Below are positions 35,095 through 47,400 of a DNA stretch of 64,000 bases, piece by piece. Positions within the stretch are counted from its first letter, which is position 1; every line of letters starts with the position of its first letter. The position numbers and the translations under genes are program-made. The notes below the pieces were generated by a model. That model ran no database searches. It worked only from the letters and a program-made list of their open reading frames with translations, and was not told the DNA's origin. The stretch comes from Sialis fuliginosa (lineage: Eukaryota > Arthropoda > Insecta > Megaloptera > Sialidae). The DNA is taken from positions 21,919,001 through 21,983,000 of the forward strand of contig OY540813.1 of NCBI GenBank assembly GCA_961205875.1, read 5' to 3'.

Positions 35095-35830
35095 GCCGAT
35101 AATTTTAGAATTCTAGACTTTGATTGAATATCCATTTGGATCATTCCTTAATCCATTTTGACTATTTTCGCCATGATGTCGATGTGTCTGTAGACGCTGT
35201 AACTCAAAATCGACAAATCATAGTAGTGTGAAATGTTATATTTAGGTTTTTTATTTTTATTATTATTATTATTTTTTTTTTTATTATTTTCTTTTTCTCC
35301 TTTTTTATGTTTGGTTTTAAATAAATAAAATATAAAAGCTATCTAAAAAGTTCAAGAGGAGCTAGAAGACAAAAATAAAATATATAAAAAAAAAATATAT
35401 ATTTAGGATTAAATTTTGACTGGGAAAAATGATTTTACAACCAAAAACGAATGTTTACACTTGTCAATTTTTAAATTTTTTAAATACTTTTTGAGACGTT
35501 GCGAGCTAGAAAAAATATTTATTAAAGTTTTTTCTATTCATTTTTTCTTTATTTTTTATCAACTAGCCGAAAGATTTTTTCATATATACTTTGAAACATG
35601 TAGACTGTATATATCAGTGCAGCGTATAAGAAAGTGTATTGATGTGAATAAAATCTTAAAAACGTCTATAATCATAAATATTGAAAATAAAATTCATAAA
35701 TTAATGCCTTTAAATCGAGACTGTCGACGAGGCTTATAAATAAAGTTGACATCGTCTCGTAAACATTTTAAACGATCTTGTCTCGTCAAAATTGAAGCAA
35801 TCTCGTCTCGGTTTCTGATGTTTGTAGGGA
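35095..35830. repeat. Family B (-) followed by family F fragment
   Basis: About 35100-35230 is an inverted family B piece (cgccatgatgtcgatgtgtc, gctgtaactcaaaatcgaca). About 35712-35820 carries gtcgacgagg...ataaataaagtt and tcgtctcg/tcttgtctcg runs matching about 61.99-62.11 kb. The AT-rich middle has spurious frames only. Confidence 0.5.
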
Positions 35831-36770
35831 AAGTTATGTAACAGTAAAATAATTTAGATAAAAATTAGGTAATACAAAAAATTGTTTATAAAACATTGAT
35901 TTTATTGAACAGTTGTTATATAATGTATAATATTAATATATAAATGTATAATGTTATATATTGTATATAATTGTTTTGGTTTCTGAATATGAAGGAACCA
36001 GTATTACCTTGGTATTTGAAGAAGATAAATCTTTCTTAATTTCGAACTGTCACAAAATCCATATTAATAAATTTTACATTTATGTGAAAACAAAAACTTG
36101 AATTTTAAAAATACATAAAAACGAACATAATCTTTTAATGGAAAATAACGAATATCGAAAAACCAACAAAAAATTGTGCAAAAAAGTACATATTTGTGAA
36201 TAAATTATAGGATTTTCACGAAAACAGGTGTTCGTCAAAAGTCATAACAACTTAATTTAAATAACTATTTCAGTAAAATGTTAATAATTGTTCATAGTAA
36301 ATTAACAACGGATAAATTAGAACTTGATAATCATCGGAGCCATAAAAAATATTACGTTCTCGTGAAATTGGAATTTATGAGATTTTATATAATTTTATCT
36401 TTATACCAATTTTATTTAAAACATAAAACACGTGTTTACAGCACACCTCGACCAAATCGGTTGATTTTTTAAAAGTTATAAATTTATATAAAGATTTTTG
36501 TTTGCTACAGAAAACTTGTTTTTGTGAGATATCGTCTAGACATTTCAAATGTTAACCGTATGCCGAAAATTGGGAAATAATATGACCGATTTGTTTTGGT
36601 CTAAGAAAAAACAATCAATTTTTAATATATTGAAATAGGATACTCTTCTAATAGACCATATTTCGAATGGTGGCTAACTTAATGACCTTAGAGCTTGATA
36701 AAGAAAGTTAATTCTGTATAGATGTGTAGTATTAAAATTTTGAAAAATTGAAAAGTAAAAAAGTAAATAC

Positions 36771-37290
36771 AGCGTTTCTTAAACTAAGGTCCGCGGAACT
36801 TTTGCCGGGGGTCCGTGAAACATGTGTGGTATAATTAAAGTACTTTTACATTTCTATTTATCAATGATTAATTAATATCTAACGGCCTTCTTTTTTTTCT
36901 TTTAGGGAGGCAGGGGTTATTTTAGTGTGTAGTTGTATCTTATTTCTGCAGTTGTAAAAGCTAAATTGAAAAAATTATAATAAAGAAAATAATAAAATAT
37001 GTGGAAAAAGGTCATTGTAGTTGTAAAAGCAAAAAATGTAAGAAATGTTGAGCAAAAAATAGGTCATTGCAGTTGTAAAAGAAAAAATGTAAGAAATGTA
37101 GAGCACAAAAAGTTATTGCAGTTGTAAAAACAAAAAATGTTATAAATGTAATGCAAAAACAAAGGTCCTTGCAGTTGAAAAGCAAAAATTGTAAGTATAG
37201 AGCAAAAAAATAAGGTTGTAAAATTTTCTGAAAATAACCCCTGCAAGGAGAGGGTCCCTGAAAAATAATTGTTCTGGTCTACATTATTCA
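36771..37290. mobile_element. hAT-like element with inserted smaller hAT MITE and about 50-bp tandem repeats
   Basis: 36911-37243 has perfect 13-bp inverted ends CAGGGGTTATTTT and AAAATAACCCCTG. Its interior repeats gcagttgtaaaag-type units at 36948, 37018, 37069, 37118 and 37171, a period of about 50 bp. The flanking cagcgtttcttaaactaagg (36771) looks like the left end of an older hAT element into which it inserted. Confidence 0.6.
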
Positions 37291-38420
37291 TAATTTAGCA
37301 ATAATTAATATTTAATCAGTAAAACCTCAAACTAAACAATATGCTCTAATTTTAATTCTACATTGTCATCTTAGGTTAGTCACACAGCGCACTATTACGA
37401 CATTTTATAAATGTAGTACAAAATAATTTGTAATTATAATTAATTAACAAAATTAATAAATGAATTCAATACATTTCTCAATCGAATGTGGTAAAATTCC
37501 ATAGACGAGATCAGTGTCGGTTCAAGATAAAATGATAAAGGGATGGGGGTAATAGAAGTACTTAACTATTAATTAAAAACTTTTGAGTATTTAGGGTTGA
37601 TCATCAAAAATTTGATGTTATGGATTAATTTTCTACATTATTTATCAAATGAATTTTTTAACGTTTTAACCGAAAACGGATGTTTACTCTTGTCAATTTT
37701 TGAATTTTCGAATTAGTTTTGAAGTAAGAAAAAATGTTTTAGATAAAAAATGTCGAGTATGTTATTATCTATAATTTATTCTCCATATATTTTTTTACAA
37801 CATTTATGATTTGGTCAGAAATATTTTTTTTTTTAAATAATTATTTAGACTCACCCACTCTGTTCACTCTCAGTATTACGTATAAGAAAGTCCCATGGTA
37901 CCTTTGACAAACACGTACACGCTTCAATCTATGTAATACGATAAGAAAGTTCCATGACACTCATGACAGATATTTTTTCTCTGTTATGAACTATTTGAAA
38001 TATAATTAAAAAAATAATTTTTTTAAATTTTTTTTTTTTAAAGTGAATAAAACATAAATTATAAATTATAACATTACCTAAAATTTTTAACTTAACTATT
38101 TTTCTCTAATTCTCACTGTTTCAAAGTAATTTGAAAAATTCACAAATCGACGCAGGTAAACATCCGTATCCGGTTGAAAGATCGTTTTCAAAAATAGGAC
38201 GTTTTCTTCCCAGACAAAATTAATCTTAATTTGTCGTATTTAAGTTACAACGCTTACAGATAGACCAACAGACACAGATATCATGGTGAAAATAGTCAGA
38301 ATGGATTCAGGGAAGGTCAAAATGGATAATTACATCAAAATTTGGATTTCGAAAAAATCGGTTTAATAATATTTTACTTATATTATATGTATATTTCATA
38401 TAAACAATCTGAAAAATGGG
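37291..38420. repeat. Family B region (+)
   Basis: The family B body and tail are seen at about 37660-38410, including cgttttcaaaaataggacg, gttacaacgcttacagatag, gattcagggaaggtcaaaat and cgaaaaaatcggttta. A cgtataagaaagt word at about 37881 suggests a second, nested tail. No gene seen. Confidence 0.5.
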
Positions 38421-38461
38421 TATACCTTTGTATGTATTTATATGTATTTTTGAAATAAAGC

Positions 38462-38491
38462 GTTATTATTATTATTATTATTATTATTATG
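38462..38491. repeat. (TTA)n microsatellite
   Basis: About nine to ten consecutive TTA triplets. Confidence 0.9.
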
Positions 38492-39354
38492 CCGAGATTA
38501 AAAGAAAATTATCAACACTTCTGTATTGTTCCGAAATTGTTATTTTAAATGGCGAACTATTAAATATAACAAATGCTTTTTTAATTTTGCTAAAATAAAA
38601 TTTAATATAATCGAATAAATTGAAAAACTAAATATATGGTACGAGACGGCTCGATTCGCACTTCAAAATTTTTTTTCAAACGTGTATAAACCTAATATGT
38701 AATGTTTTAACAAGTCATAAAAAATAGCAGGTGCATTGGCTTCGCTACCCCTCTCTATATCCGCCAATGAATGTGATGTAATGAATGCTACCTAATTCTT
38801 GAAGTACTGGTACTAGGTACTAGACTAGACGTCCATTTTTAGTAAAATATAGTATCACTGGAGGCAAGACCAAGAAATGTTGACTGACGGATTGATACTT
38901 TGATTAATTACATATTTGAATAATTATATATTATAAGCTACGTGTATACGTGTGTATAATAAATGAACTTGAAATGATTATTAGTTTTTCAGTAAACTTA
39001 TGAATTTGATTTAAATAGCACTTCATTTTTAATGAGATTAGATAAAGACAATATCAACATTATTTATGGGTTTCGTCAAAAGTCTTAGTTTTAAAGGATT
39101 GTCAATAAATTAGTAAAAAAAAATATTATTTTCTTTGTTATTTTATTTACATAGAACTAAATTAAAATTCATACGAGACCGATATTTTTCATATATATCT
39201 ACATAAAGTAGACCTCATATTCGTAATTTCGAGTACATGTTTGATGAAGATATACATGCATACCTACATATGTACATATGTATATTGACGGTGGAAAGCT
39301 GAAACCAAATAACCTACATTTTTGCCAATTTTGAGTTATATACTAATATTATTA

Positions 39355-39688
39355 ATGCCCGGTATTATAAAGAATTTGTATGCAAATTTGCTTTCAATTA
39401 ACGTTATTTGCTAGGAGTTAAATTGTTATGAAATTGCTCGATATTTTAAGGCAGTGATAAGAAATATATAATAATGTAAATGCTATGCATTTTATGAGAT
39501 ACACTTGGTAGCACTAATTTTATATCGCTGATTTCTACTTAATATACATGCGTCAAAGTCATTAAATGTACGATTTCATTGGCTACATCTGTCAGTGGTT
39601 GTCATTTATATTTAATACCTATCAGATAGCGTTTGCTGGAAGCTTATTTGCATTTGCACTCAAGCAAATTTTTTATAATACCGGGCAT
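39355..39688. mobile_element. MITE with ATGCCCGGTATTATAAA ends
   Basis: A 334-bp element with inverted ends ATGCCCGGTATTATAAA and TTTATAATACCGGGCAT. Similarity extends inward (atttgc...caaat). The flanking bases allow a TTA/TAA-type duplication. No open frame. Confidence 0.75.
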
Positions 39689-39844
39689 AAAATCAGTATT
39701 TCAAGCCACACGCACTGGTAAGTATATTCAACACAGTTCTATGATGGTCAATACGTCATTTGTATTACATTAAAAACACTATCACTTTTACTACAATGAA
39801 CATTATTTCATTAATAACGCTAAAAAAAGTGTGATTTTTTTGGG

Positions 39845-40110
39845 TTTAATTCTTCATACACAGTCTGCTACCTCGTGTTATTGACATTACAACCTACGTC
39901 AGACGTGGATGACTTGCGGGATTGGGATATGCCCTGAGGCGTATAGGGCAAGTAACATTCACGAACCCCAGAGTACCATGGGTTCTTTCCACAATAGATT
40001 CTACTCTATCTTAATCTACATCTCCTGTATAAGCGCGTACGAGCCTCACCCCGCTCCGTACCAATACTGACGTCGGACCGAGACTGGGCATCATAAACTG
40101 TGATCAGAAA
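39845..40110. other. GC-richer unassigned patch
   Basis: A compositionally distinct block with several 40-50 codon open stretches in different frames. No domain is recognisable. It may be part of an unrecognised repeat or an old exon of the frame at 40424. Confidence 0.3.
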
Positions 40111-40423
40111 CAAATATGGTACTAATTTTAGTAGATGTAAGGAAAAAAAGCAAATATTAACGAAAAAATATTTTTTCAACGTACGTAGGTACTGTAAAAT
40201 TTGATATTTGATATATGTTGCTTCTTAGTTTCAGTTTTCTTCTGTTGACGTAGTTATTTGCTGAAGTTCTATCATGACAGCAATAGCTATAATAACAATA
40301 CACTACTTCCTAAGAAAATAAATTTCATTAAAACAAAAATACACACTCATCAATCATTTCTTCTTATTAACAATAATAATTTTATTATAGCTGGGTAAAG
40401 ATAATTAATAACAATTTTTTCAG

Positions 40424-40635
40424 GTGTAGTTGTTGAGGGGACTGACACCAAAGCCGATGGTCTCAGGTTCAATTACACCGAAGAAGACGGCAATATATTC
40501 ACAGTTCAACGCGCTTTCGAATTACAAAAAAAATGTACACAGGTGCTCTACCTGAATGTAGCCAACCATTTTTTTATCTTTGTTATCGGAAAAAAATGTA
40601 AAATAAGTTTGAGTGATTTGAGATCGAAGAGCTAG
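40424..40635 (+). CDS. Candidate orphan terminal exon of an unknown gene
   Basis: A polypyrimidine acceptor (caattttttcag, 40412-40423) opens a frame. Two bases complete a phase-1 codon, then 69 codons run from 40426 to a TAG at 40633-40635. The first 40 codons use mixed third positions (for example ACC GAA GAA GAC GGC), unlike the AT-rich surroundings. AATAAA follows at 40657-40662, only 21 nt after the stop, with a T-rich stretch behind it. Visible motifs are EGTDTKADGLRFNY and TEEDGNIFTVQRAFEL. The pattern G-x(8)-DG-x(4)-V is loosely like cuticle RR domains, but the match is weak and I do not assign a family. No upstream exon was found, so it could be a relic or part of a transcript starting elsewhere. 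Confidence 0.4.
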
Positions 40636-41354
40636 TTTATGTTGCATTGGAAAAGAAATAAAGAAATTCATTTTTGTATATTTATTTTGTTATTTGTGAA
40701 GGATCGTCATCTTGTTTGTGTAAAAACTAGATTAGTAATATCTATAGATAATAAAGAAATACGAACATCAAAGAATGATTTTGGTTAGAATTTGCTCTAG
40801 ACTGATTTCTTGATAATAACGAGCATTAGTCGATTTTTTTACTAATCAAGTTATTCACCAACAAGTACTGTGGTGCCAACATGCGAAAAAATTCTATACT
40901 TCAGTGTAATTTAAATATAAATTTATGGATTTACAAAAAAAATTTTAAAAATATTTTCTTTTCAGCCAAAAAATTTTGCTTGAGTTCAAAATCCTTTTAT
41001 TGAATCCTGTGATACCTTTGTATTAAAGACAATATTTTGTATAGTTGATATTATTAATATTCGGCTTACAGAAACTGGACAGAAATTAAATAAATGTTTA
41101 TAGATAGTGTTAAATATGACCAACTTCGGAAAGGCACTAAAATTATTGTTGAACTTCGAAATACAAAAAAATGAATCTTTAAAGATATTTTTGCGTTTTG
41201 CGAATTTGAAACATACATACATATTTGTTAATTTTCATTGTTATGTGTTGAATTTTACTTCTCACGTAATAAGTGTAATTATATCGCATCATTCATTCTT
41301 ATATACATTTTGGCCAAATATCGCCGGACTTCTTTTAAAAAAGTTATAAAATAT

Positions 41355-42808
41355 TAGGGGTGTACCGGAACTGAAATTTTGAGTTCCGGCCGGAACCGGA
41401 ATTACCGGAATTCACAAAAAAAATCCGGCCGGAATTCCGGCCGGAACCGGAATTTTTTCAAAAAAATTCTATATGAAATATTAACAAATAAAGAATATAA
41501 ATAAAAATGTTTTATACATAGGTTACGTTTTATATCAATACAATTAATTATTTTAAATAGTATAGGAATGAGGTAGGTACCTACATTACATTCTACAAAA
41601 TTATTGTTTCTAATAAAATGTTTATTATACTGTCTTTTCGATTATAAATTATAAAAAGATAAAATCGAAGGTGGTAAATCAGATATTAAATATATCTAAA
41701 ATGTTACCCATAAATGGGGAACAACTATTATTTTTCCAAAAAAGATCAATAATTAAATATCATTTTTATTACTATCTTGTATTACTAAAAATTTATTTTA
41801 TGATGGTTAATTTATGTAATCATTTTAATTAAATATCTCTAAAATATAAAGTAAAAAAATTGTTTTTGTGTTATGAAGTTTTTATTTCCATTAAAAATAA
41901 AATATAAAACTAGGTATATTAATGTTTTTTTTTTTTTTTTACAAAAATACTGTTATTTGAGAATCTCTTACTCAAACTTATTTCTGTCCCTTATCTAAGT
42001 GTTCCTTAGTCTTAAGTTGAACCTAAATTTTACGTCGATCTCACAGGTCTATCTTATCATATAGTTAGCCAAGTGTCATTTAAATAACAAAATTCTGGGG
42101 AATTTTGATTTTTATTGTACAAGTTTATAATTTGTTTCTATCCAAGGTAATTAAACCTTGGTTTATGTCAATATAATTAATTTTGGATATAAATTGTGCA
42201 TTTGATCATCCAAAAAATATTCAGTAATACACAGATATGTCACAAGTGATAAAAGAGAGGAGCAAGTTACACGCAGAAAGAGAAATTATTAATACCTACA
42301 TATATTAAATTTCAAAGTATTAAAATTTTTATTCTTTTTTATATTAGTTTAAAAAAATACTACTAACATGTCATATAAATATTCGAGTATTTTTCAAACG
42401 ATTCATCAAAGCATACACTGGAGGCTTTGTTAAACGAAACAGTTTTAAAACGGTTAATTTTGATTTGAAAATGGTTATATCTATAATAAACTTGGCTTGA
42501 AATGCCATAAACTATTTTACCTATGATATCTGCATCATTGCCATCAATAATTTTATCAAAAATGTTTACAATATTCATTTTTGTGTACAGTTTTCAGGAT
42601 AAATGGAACTAAAGTATCACTTTGACTAGGACTTAAATTTAGGTAACACTTAACGACTTAAGGAACACAATAGTAGAATGTAGAAATAAAATTAAAAATT
42701 CCGGCGGGGTCCGGCCGGAACTAGAAAATTCCGGCCGGAACCGGAACCGGAATAAAATCTAAATTCCGGCCGGAATTCCGGCCGGACCGGAATTCCGGTA
42801 CACCCCTA
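41355..42808. mobile_element. Non-autonomous hAT element with perfect 8-bp target duplication
   Basis: A 1454-bp element bounded by TAGGGGTGTACCGGAA and TTCCGGTACACCCCTA. It is flanked by the exact 8-bp duplication TAAAATAT at 41347-41354 and 42809-42816, the hAT signature. Both subterminal regions are packed with ccggccggaa/ttccggccgg words, in contrast to the AT-rich middle. The minus strand holds a 71-codon frame at 42363-42578 whose end (VCFDESFEK) loosely recalls the hAT transposase FDES region, otherwise no transposase. Confidence 0.88.
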
Positions 42809-43421
42809 TAAAATATCTGACATTGTTTGTATCAACTAATATCTGTGAAAGATCTTTCTCTCTTTATACTGCAACAAAAACAAAATGCAGAAACAGATTG
42901 TAAATCATAATTACTCTGGTTATTATTTTTGTATGTGTGTGTGTGTGTGAATTTCGGTATTAAACGAACTATACTTATTATATTGCCTTGGAACGATCAA
43001 GGCAGGATACACTCCCGTGTTCCAGGAATCAAGAGTTAATTCCCCTATAAGGATTTCGCAGGCTGCAAAAGATTGAAGACTACTGAATCTGATGCATTAA
43101 TTTTATCATTGTAAAAAATATTATAAAAAATTCGCTATATGAGTATATTTTTGGTACATTACACCCAAATCCAAATTACCATTTGTGTACGTGCTTAAAG
43201 GTTCCTAACCGTCAGGATACACCGGTAAAGGCACCGCGCACTCACATGTGTAAATGTATGGGGCAATAATCGGTGAGGTCATTGTGACCATTTTTACATC
43301 TCAAAGGTGAGCAGCTTCGAGGTAAACGAATTATTTTTTATTTGTATCACAGGTCAATAGTTTCTCTGAGATCTTGTAACTATTTGAATGTGAGTACATA
43401 TGTGCAGGCACTCACACCAGT

Positions 43422-44033
43422 GGCGGTTTTAATGCTATCTGTGGGAGTACCAGTAGACGAAATTTGAAAAAAAGTATAACTTTAGTATTAACAATATAAA
43501 TGATGATATTAGTTTTGTTATTATATAAACGATTTATTCTTGGTATTTTTTATTACAACTTATCAATTGGTTGTAAAATCCGTATCAAGACGAGATTTAT
43601 CTAGTATGGTTTTGTCGCATCTCGTGTAAAGCCTTTCTTTATTTATTTTTGTTTTTTTTTATAAAAAAATTTGTCAGTCTGTCTGTCTATTTGTTTTGAT
43701 TTGACAAGACAATTAACAAATCAATTTTGATGTTTGTTACTATTAAAATCCTAAGACCCTAGAATTAGTTTCGGCTGCAGTCCCGTATTAAGGAAAACTT
43801 ACAAATATTATTTTCTAAAAAATATATACAAAAATGAAATGTAGGTAATTGTTGATGTAAGTAACTTAACCAAGAAATTAAATGAAATAATTGTAAAATC
43901 ATTCGTGGTGTCTACGTTTTTAGAACAGCTAGTCGCGCGATTATTCACTAATTTTAAAACACATGTAATAATTTTCTACTTGCAAATATAAAAGTATTGC
44001 TACCTATATAAATACTACAGAAACGCCACTGTT
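43422..44033. mobile_element. hAT-like element with CAGTGGCG ends
   Basis: Left CAGTGGCGGTTTTAATG at about 43422. Right AGAAACGCCACTG ends at about 44033. The first eight bases match, then AAAAC/AAAC similarity, with no exact target duplication. The interior is AT-rich and includes a tctgtctgtct run. Confidence 0.5.
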
Positions 44034-44040
44034 GTGGACA

Positions 44041-44091
44041 ATGGCCGAACACCAGAGATCTAAGATCATTGTCCTGATAGCCTTTACCACC
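44041..44091 (+). CDS. Candidate 17-codon first exon (or relic), unknown product
   Basis: The ATG has a good context (gacaATGG), and 17 codons (MAEHQRSKIIVLIAFTT) run to a consensus splice donor gtaagtgag at 44092. The surrounding 120 bp are GC-richer than the background. The opposite strand is also open for 63 codons (43954-44145), so the direction is uncertain. It touches the right end of a hAT-like element. No downstream exon was identified. Confidence 0.25.
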
Positions 44092-44159
44092 GTAAGTGAG
44101 ATTGCAGAAATAGGTCTGTATCCTGGCGCGTGATTCACGCAACAAAACGATGTCCTTTC

Positions 44160-45630
44160 TTATTATAATGTATGCATTATGACGGATTGGATATTAATAG
44201 GGGCGTGGTGTATTAATAAGTTCCATTCTATTATCCTTCGATTTAAATGATGCTATCGTAAACAGATATTGTATGCTTTATGAATTTATTTTAATAAGTA
44301 TCAAAACAAGTTACTGCTCTGAATTTTATCTGTCACCTGCATTGATAGACCCCAAAGAAAACTATATCCATCTGTGCTATTTTAATAAAATTAATTTATA
44401 TATCTATATATAGATTCACTGTGTTATGCACTAACAATAAGTCACTGAAAAGTATTAATCATAAATATTTAATTGTTAAGTTATAAATGCAGTTTCATTT
44501 TCAAATAAAGTTTACAAAATTATAGAAAATAGATAACGTTTATAGCCTTTTTATTTAAATTATAATTTAACAAATACACTCATTGTGTTTTTTCAGATAT
44601 TTTTGGAAGTTATACCAAATTAACCGACCAAACGCCAACTTATTTCGTTATTTTCAACAAAAATAAATATAACAAAATCACAAATGTATTTTAACATTGA
44701 TAAGTATCTCAAAATGAGTTTGTTTAAGTTAATACATTAGATTAATATGAAAGAAAAAATCAATTCAACAAAAAAAGATAAATAAATAGTGGATGAAATA
44801 ATAAAAATAAATAAATAAATACACCACAGAAGTTAGCGAAATGCTTACAAACCTAAAGCCCAAAAAATTACTAAATTAATTATTATATGTATTATATGTA
44901 TATCATTTTAATTGAAAATTAATATTGTTAGAAAATCGAAGTCGGGATAATGGCAATATAAAGGCCTCTTTTGTCAATATATGTAAAATCGATTTATTAG
45001 TTTAGTATTATTGGTGCATGCATGGTTAATTAAGTTTTTTGTTTTGTTTTTTAATTGTTATAAGTTTAGTTTATTTGTCATGCATGTAAACACTTTGCTT
45101 AAATCATCTTTAAACTTCAAGGTATTATTCCACAATAGGTAAATTGAGTTAGTGACGAATTTAGAATCTATAATTGAATATCTATATCTTTCATAAGCTT
45201 TGTATCTTTCCATTATTATATAAAGTGATTATTCATTTACCTACTATTTTTTGTATATATGTACAGACAAAAGTGTAATTATCATGCCGTGTTTAGACCA
45301 AAAAAAACAGCAACTCTTGTCTCTTCGGTCCAAATACTGCATTAAAATACAAAATATTTCAATTTGTATGAATAATTAAGAAAAAACAAATTCACAAGAT
45401 ATCGGATTAAATTTTCTTTTGCGATTACCTACTCCATAACTTGTTGTAGGTACCTAGTTGCCAAATTTCGTCAGTGACTCGATATTGGGTAATATTTTTT
45501 GTTTATTAAAGAAAACTGTGGAATTTAATATAATTTTAACTTCAATTTCTATACTAACATAAGTATTCTCTAAGAATATTAATTGCTCATACTAAGAATA
45601 ACAATAATATGTATTTATTAGAATATTTTT
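44160..45630. other. AT-rich stretch, no gene seen
   Basis: No open frame, RNA gene or clear terminal-repeat element was recognised. Confidence 0.5.
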
Positions 45631-45639
45631 TTCACAATG

Positions 45640-46030
45640 GGGTCAAAAATCGTTTGCGATGACATAAGCGCGATGTACGTAACTTATTAGAAAAAGCGCG
45701 GCAAGCGGTGCGGTGGTGTGTATACATGCACACATACAGTGTCACGTGGTCGCATTCCAGTAAGACAGAACTATTTTCCGTGTCTAGACGGGAGGGACCA
45801 CGGTGGTTGATCGGCCTTGACGCGGCCTTTGCCTCCTCCGCGTCGATGGCCACGTGGTGGTGCGCGCGCGAAACAGCTTTTTTCGCGGGCGTGACTCATA
45901 CACACACACATATGGTAGCAGGAGTCGCGAGGCTTCTTTAACGGTCGAAAAATACTTCAGGGGCAATCACACCGATGGAATCATTGTCCCCGATGTTCGT
46001 CCTTTTTTACATTTACAGGTGTGGGATATT
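45640..46030. promoter_or_regulatory. CpG-rich island, possible promoter of an unseen gene
   Basis: About 390 bp with many CG dinucleotides, comparable only to the CYP18A1 promoter in this window. It holds two CACGTGG E-box words (about 45743 and 45850), gcgcgcgcg, and a cacacacaca run. Frames of 60-77 codons on both strands overlap and show no domain. A first exon or promoter is possible. A repeat of foreign composition is the alternative. Confidence 0.35.
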
Positions 46031-46529
46031 TGTTAGAATTAATGTAAAATAAATTTCGTGCAAAAATTATTTCTTAACAGAATTTCATCTGCCCGCAGCA
46101 TAGTTCAAAAACTACTGGACCAATTAATCTGAAATTTAAAGATTATATGTAAAATTACCTGTTCGTTCGGAAAAAAATATGAATAATCTCGAGAAAACAT
46201 TATTTTTCGATATATAAAATAAAAACTGCCACATACAAATAATATTTTACTATATCAAATGGGGTATCAATTTTGAATTGATTTATGTAAAAACATATTA
46301 TACCTTTAAAATTATTTACCCGCCAAAAGTGGTAGAAACTGCAAATTTTGAAGAAATAATTTCCACGCTTATAACTTCAAAACTAAATGTGAGCAAAGAA
46401 GAAATATGTGATTCCAGAAAAAAATAGTTTAATTTATACCTATCGGTCAACAAGCAAAGTATACAATATACACTTAACTGACTTTTTAATTTATGTTTTT
46501 TATCTTGATATACATATTTTTTAAATTAT

Positions 46530-46775
46530 TTGTAGATAGTTTTCAAAGTGTGCTTTGTGGCGCCCTAGGGGTGCCGCGGCGTCTTTACAGGTACCGCGGA
46601 TCTGCAGGTGCATCCATCCAATTAATTTAATGTTAATGAATAAATAAATGAATGAATTTGTTCAATAATGCAGTTGTTTGACTTGTTCATTTCAAGTTAG
46701 TCATGTTTTGATTTAGGGAAGGGTGCCATGGGAAAACCTTAGTTGAAAAAGGGCGGCACGAGTAGAAAAAGTTCG
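46530..46775. mobile_element. hAT-like non-autonomous element
   Basis: The left part is ttttcaaagtgtgctttgtgg with gccctaggggtgccgcgg. The right end is gttcgggaaccattgg, the usual inverse of a hAT CCAATGGTTCCC terminus. Borders are approximate. Confidence 0.4.
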
Positions 46776-46889
46776 GGAACCATTGGTTAGATATTATCTC
46801 GAATGGTCACGCTTATTTTTGTATAAGAAAATTTTCTTTTCTTTTCTTTTTATGTTGTTAGAAAATAAGGTAGTTTTCATTCCATATGT

Positions 46890-47400
46890 CTGTTTCTTAA
46901 ATCCTTGTAACACGCACAAGTCACTGAATCGATTTTTTATGAAACTTGGTTTCTATGTTGGGTCTGGCTAGTAGATGGTACCATATAAAAATTTTCAAAA
47001 TCGTTATTTTTTCAAAATATCTTAAGAACGACGCATCTTAAAATTTTATAGATTTTTTTATAGGGAATTTAATTTTATATTAAAAACAGTCACTTAAACT
47101 CGGGTATTTAGTCAAATATTTCCTTACAAAGATATATCTCCCTTTACTTGCTTCATTTTACGTGCTTTTTAACACGGGACACATTAAATGTAGAGTAAAA
47201 TTAAAAAATTTAAACCATACGAAAGTAATAACCAGGCACGTATTAAGAAAATTTTCGAAACAAGATATTCTAAAATAATTGTATGAAAATTAAATGGTTA
47301 ATCAAGGGCAAACTTTTTAGAATTCTTTGATAATTAACTAGCTTTGATGAATTTAGCATGAGGAAGCACTGTGCAATTACTTGACAGATGTTTTTTTCTT
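46890..47400. repeat. Dispersed repeat family A (-)
   Basis: Inverted copy: gggtctggctag, aaatatcttaagaacgacgc and tagggaatttaat, ending in gcatgaggaagcactgtgca, which is the complement of the family A head at 16.7 kb. Confidence 0.6.

Noticed and set aside
36948-37180. CRISPR-like array
   Set aside because: The genome is eukaryotic. Units are adjacent and degenerate, without unique spacers of constant length.
42363-42578. Calling a hAT transposase gene
   Set aside because: Only a nine-residue resemblance (VCFDESFEK); mentioned under the element but too weak for a gene call.
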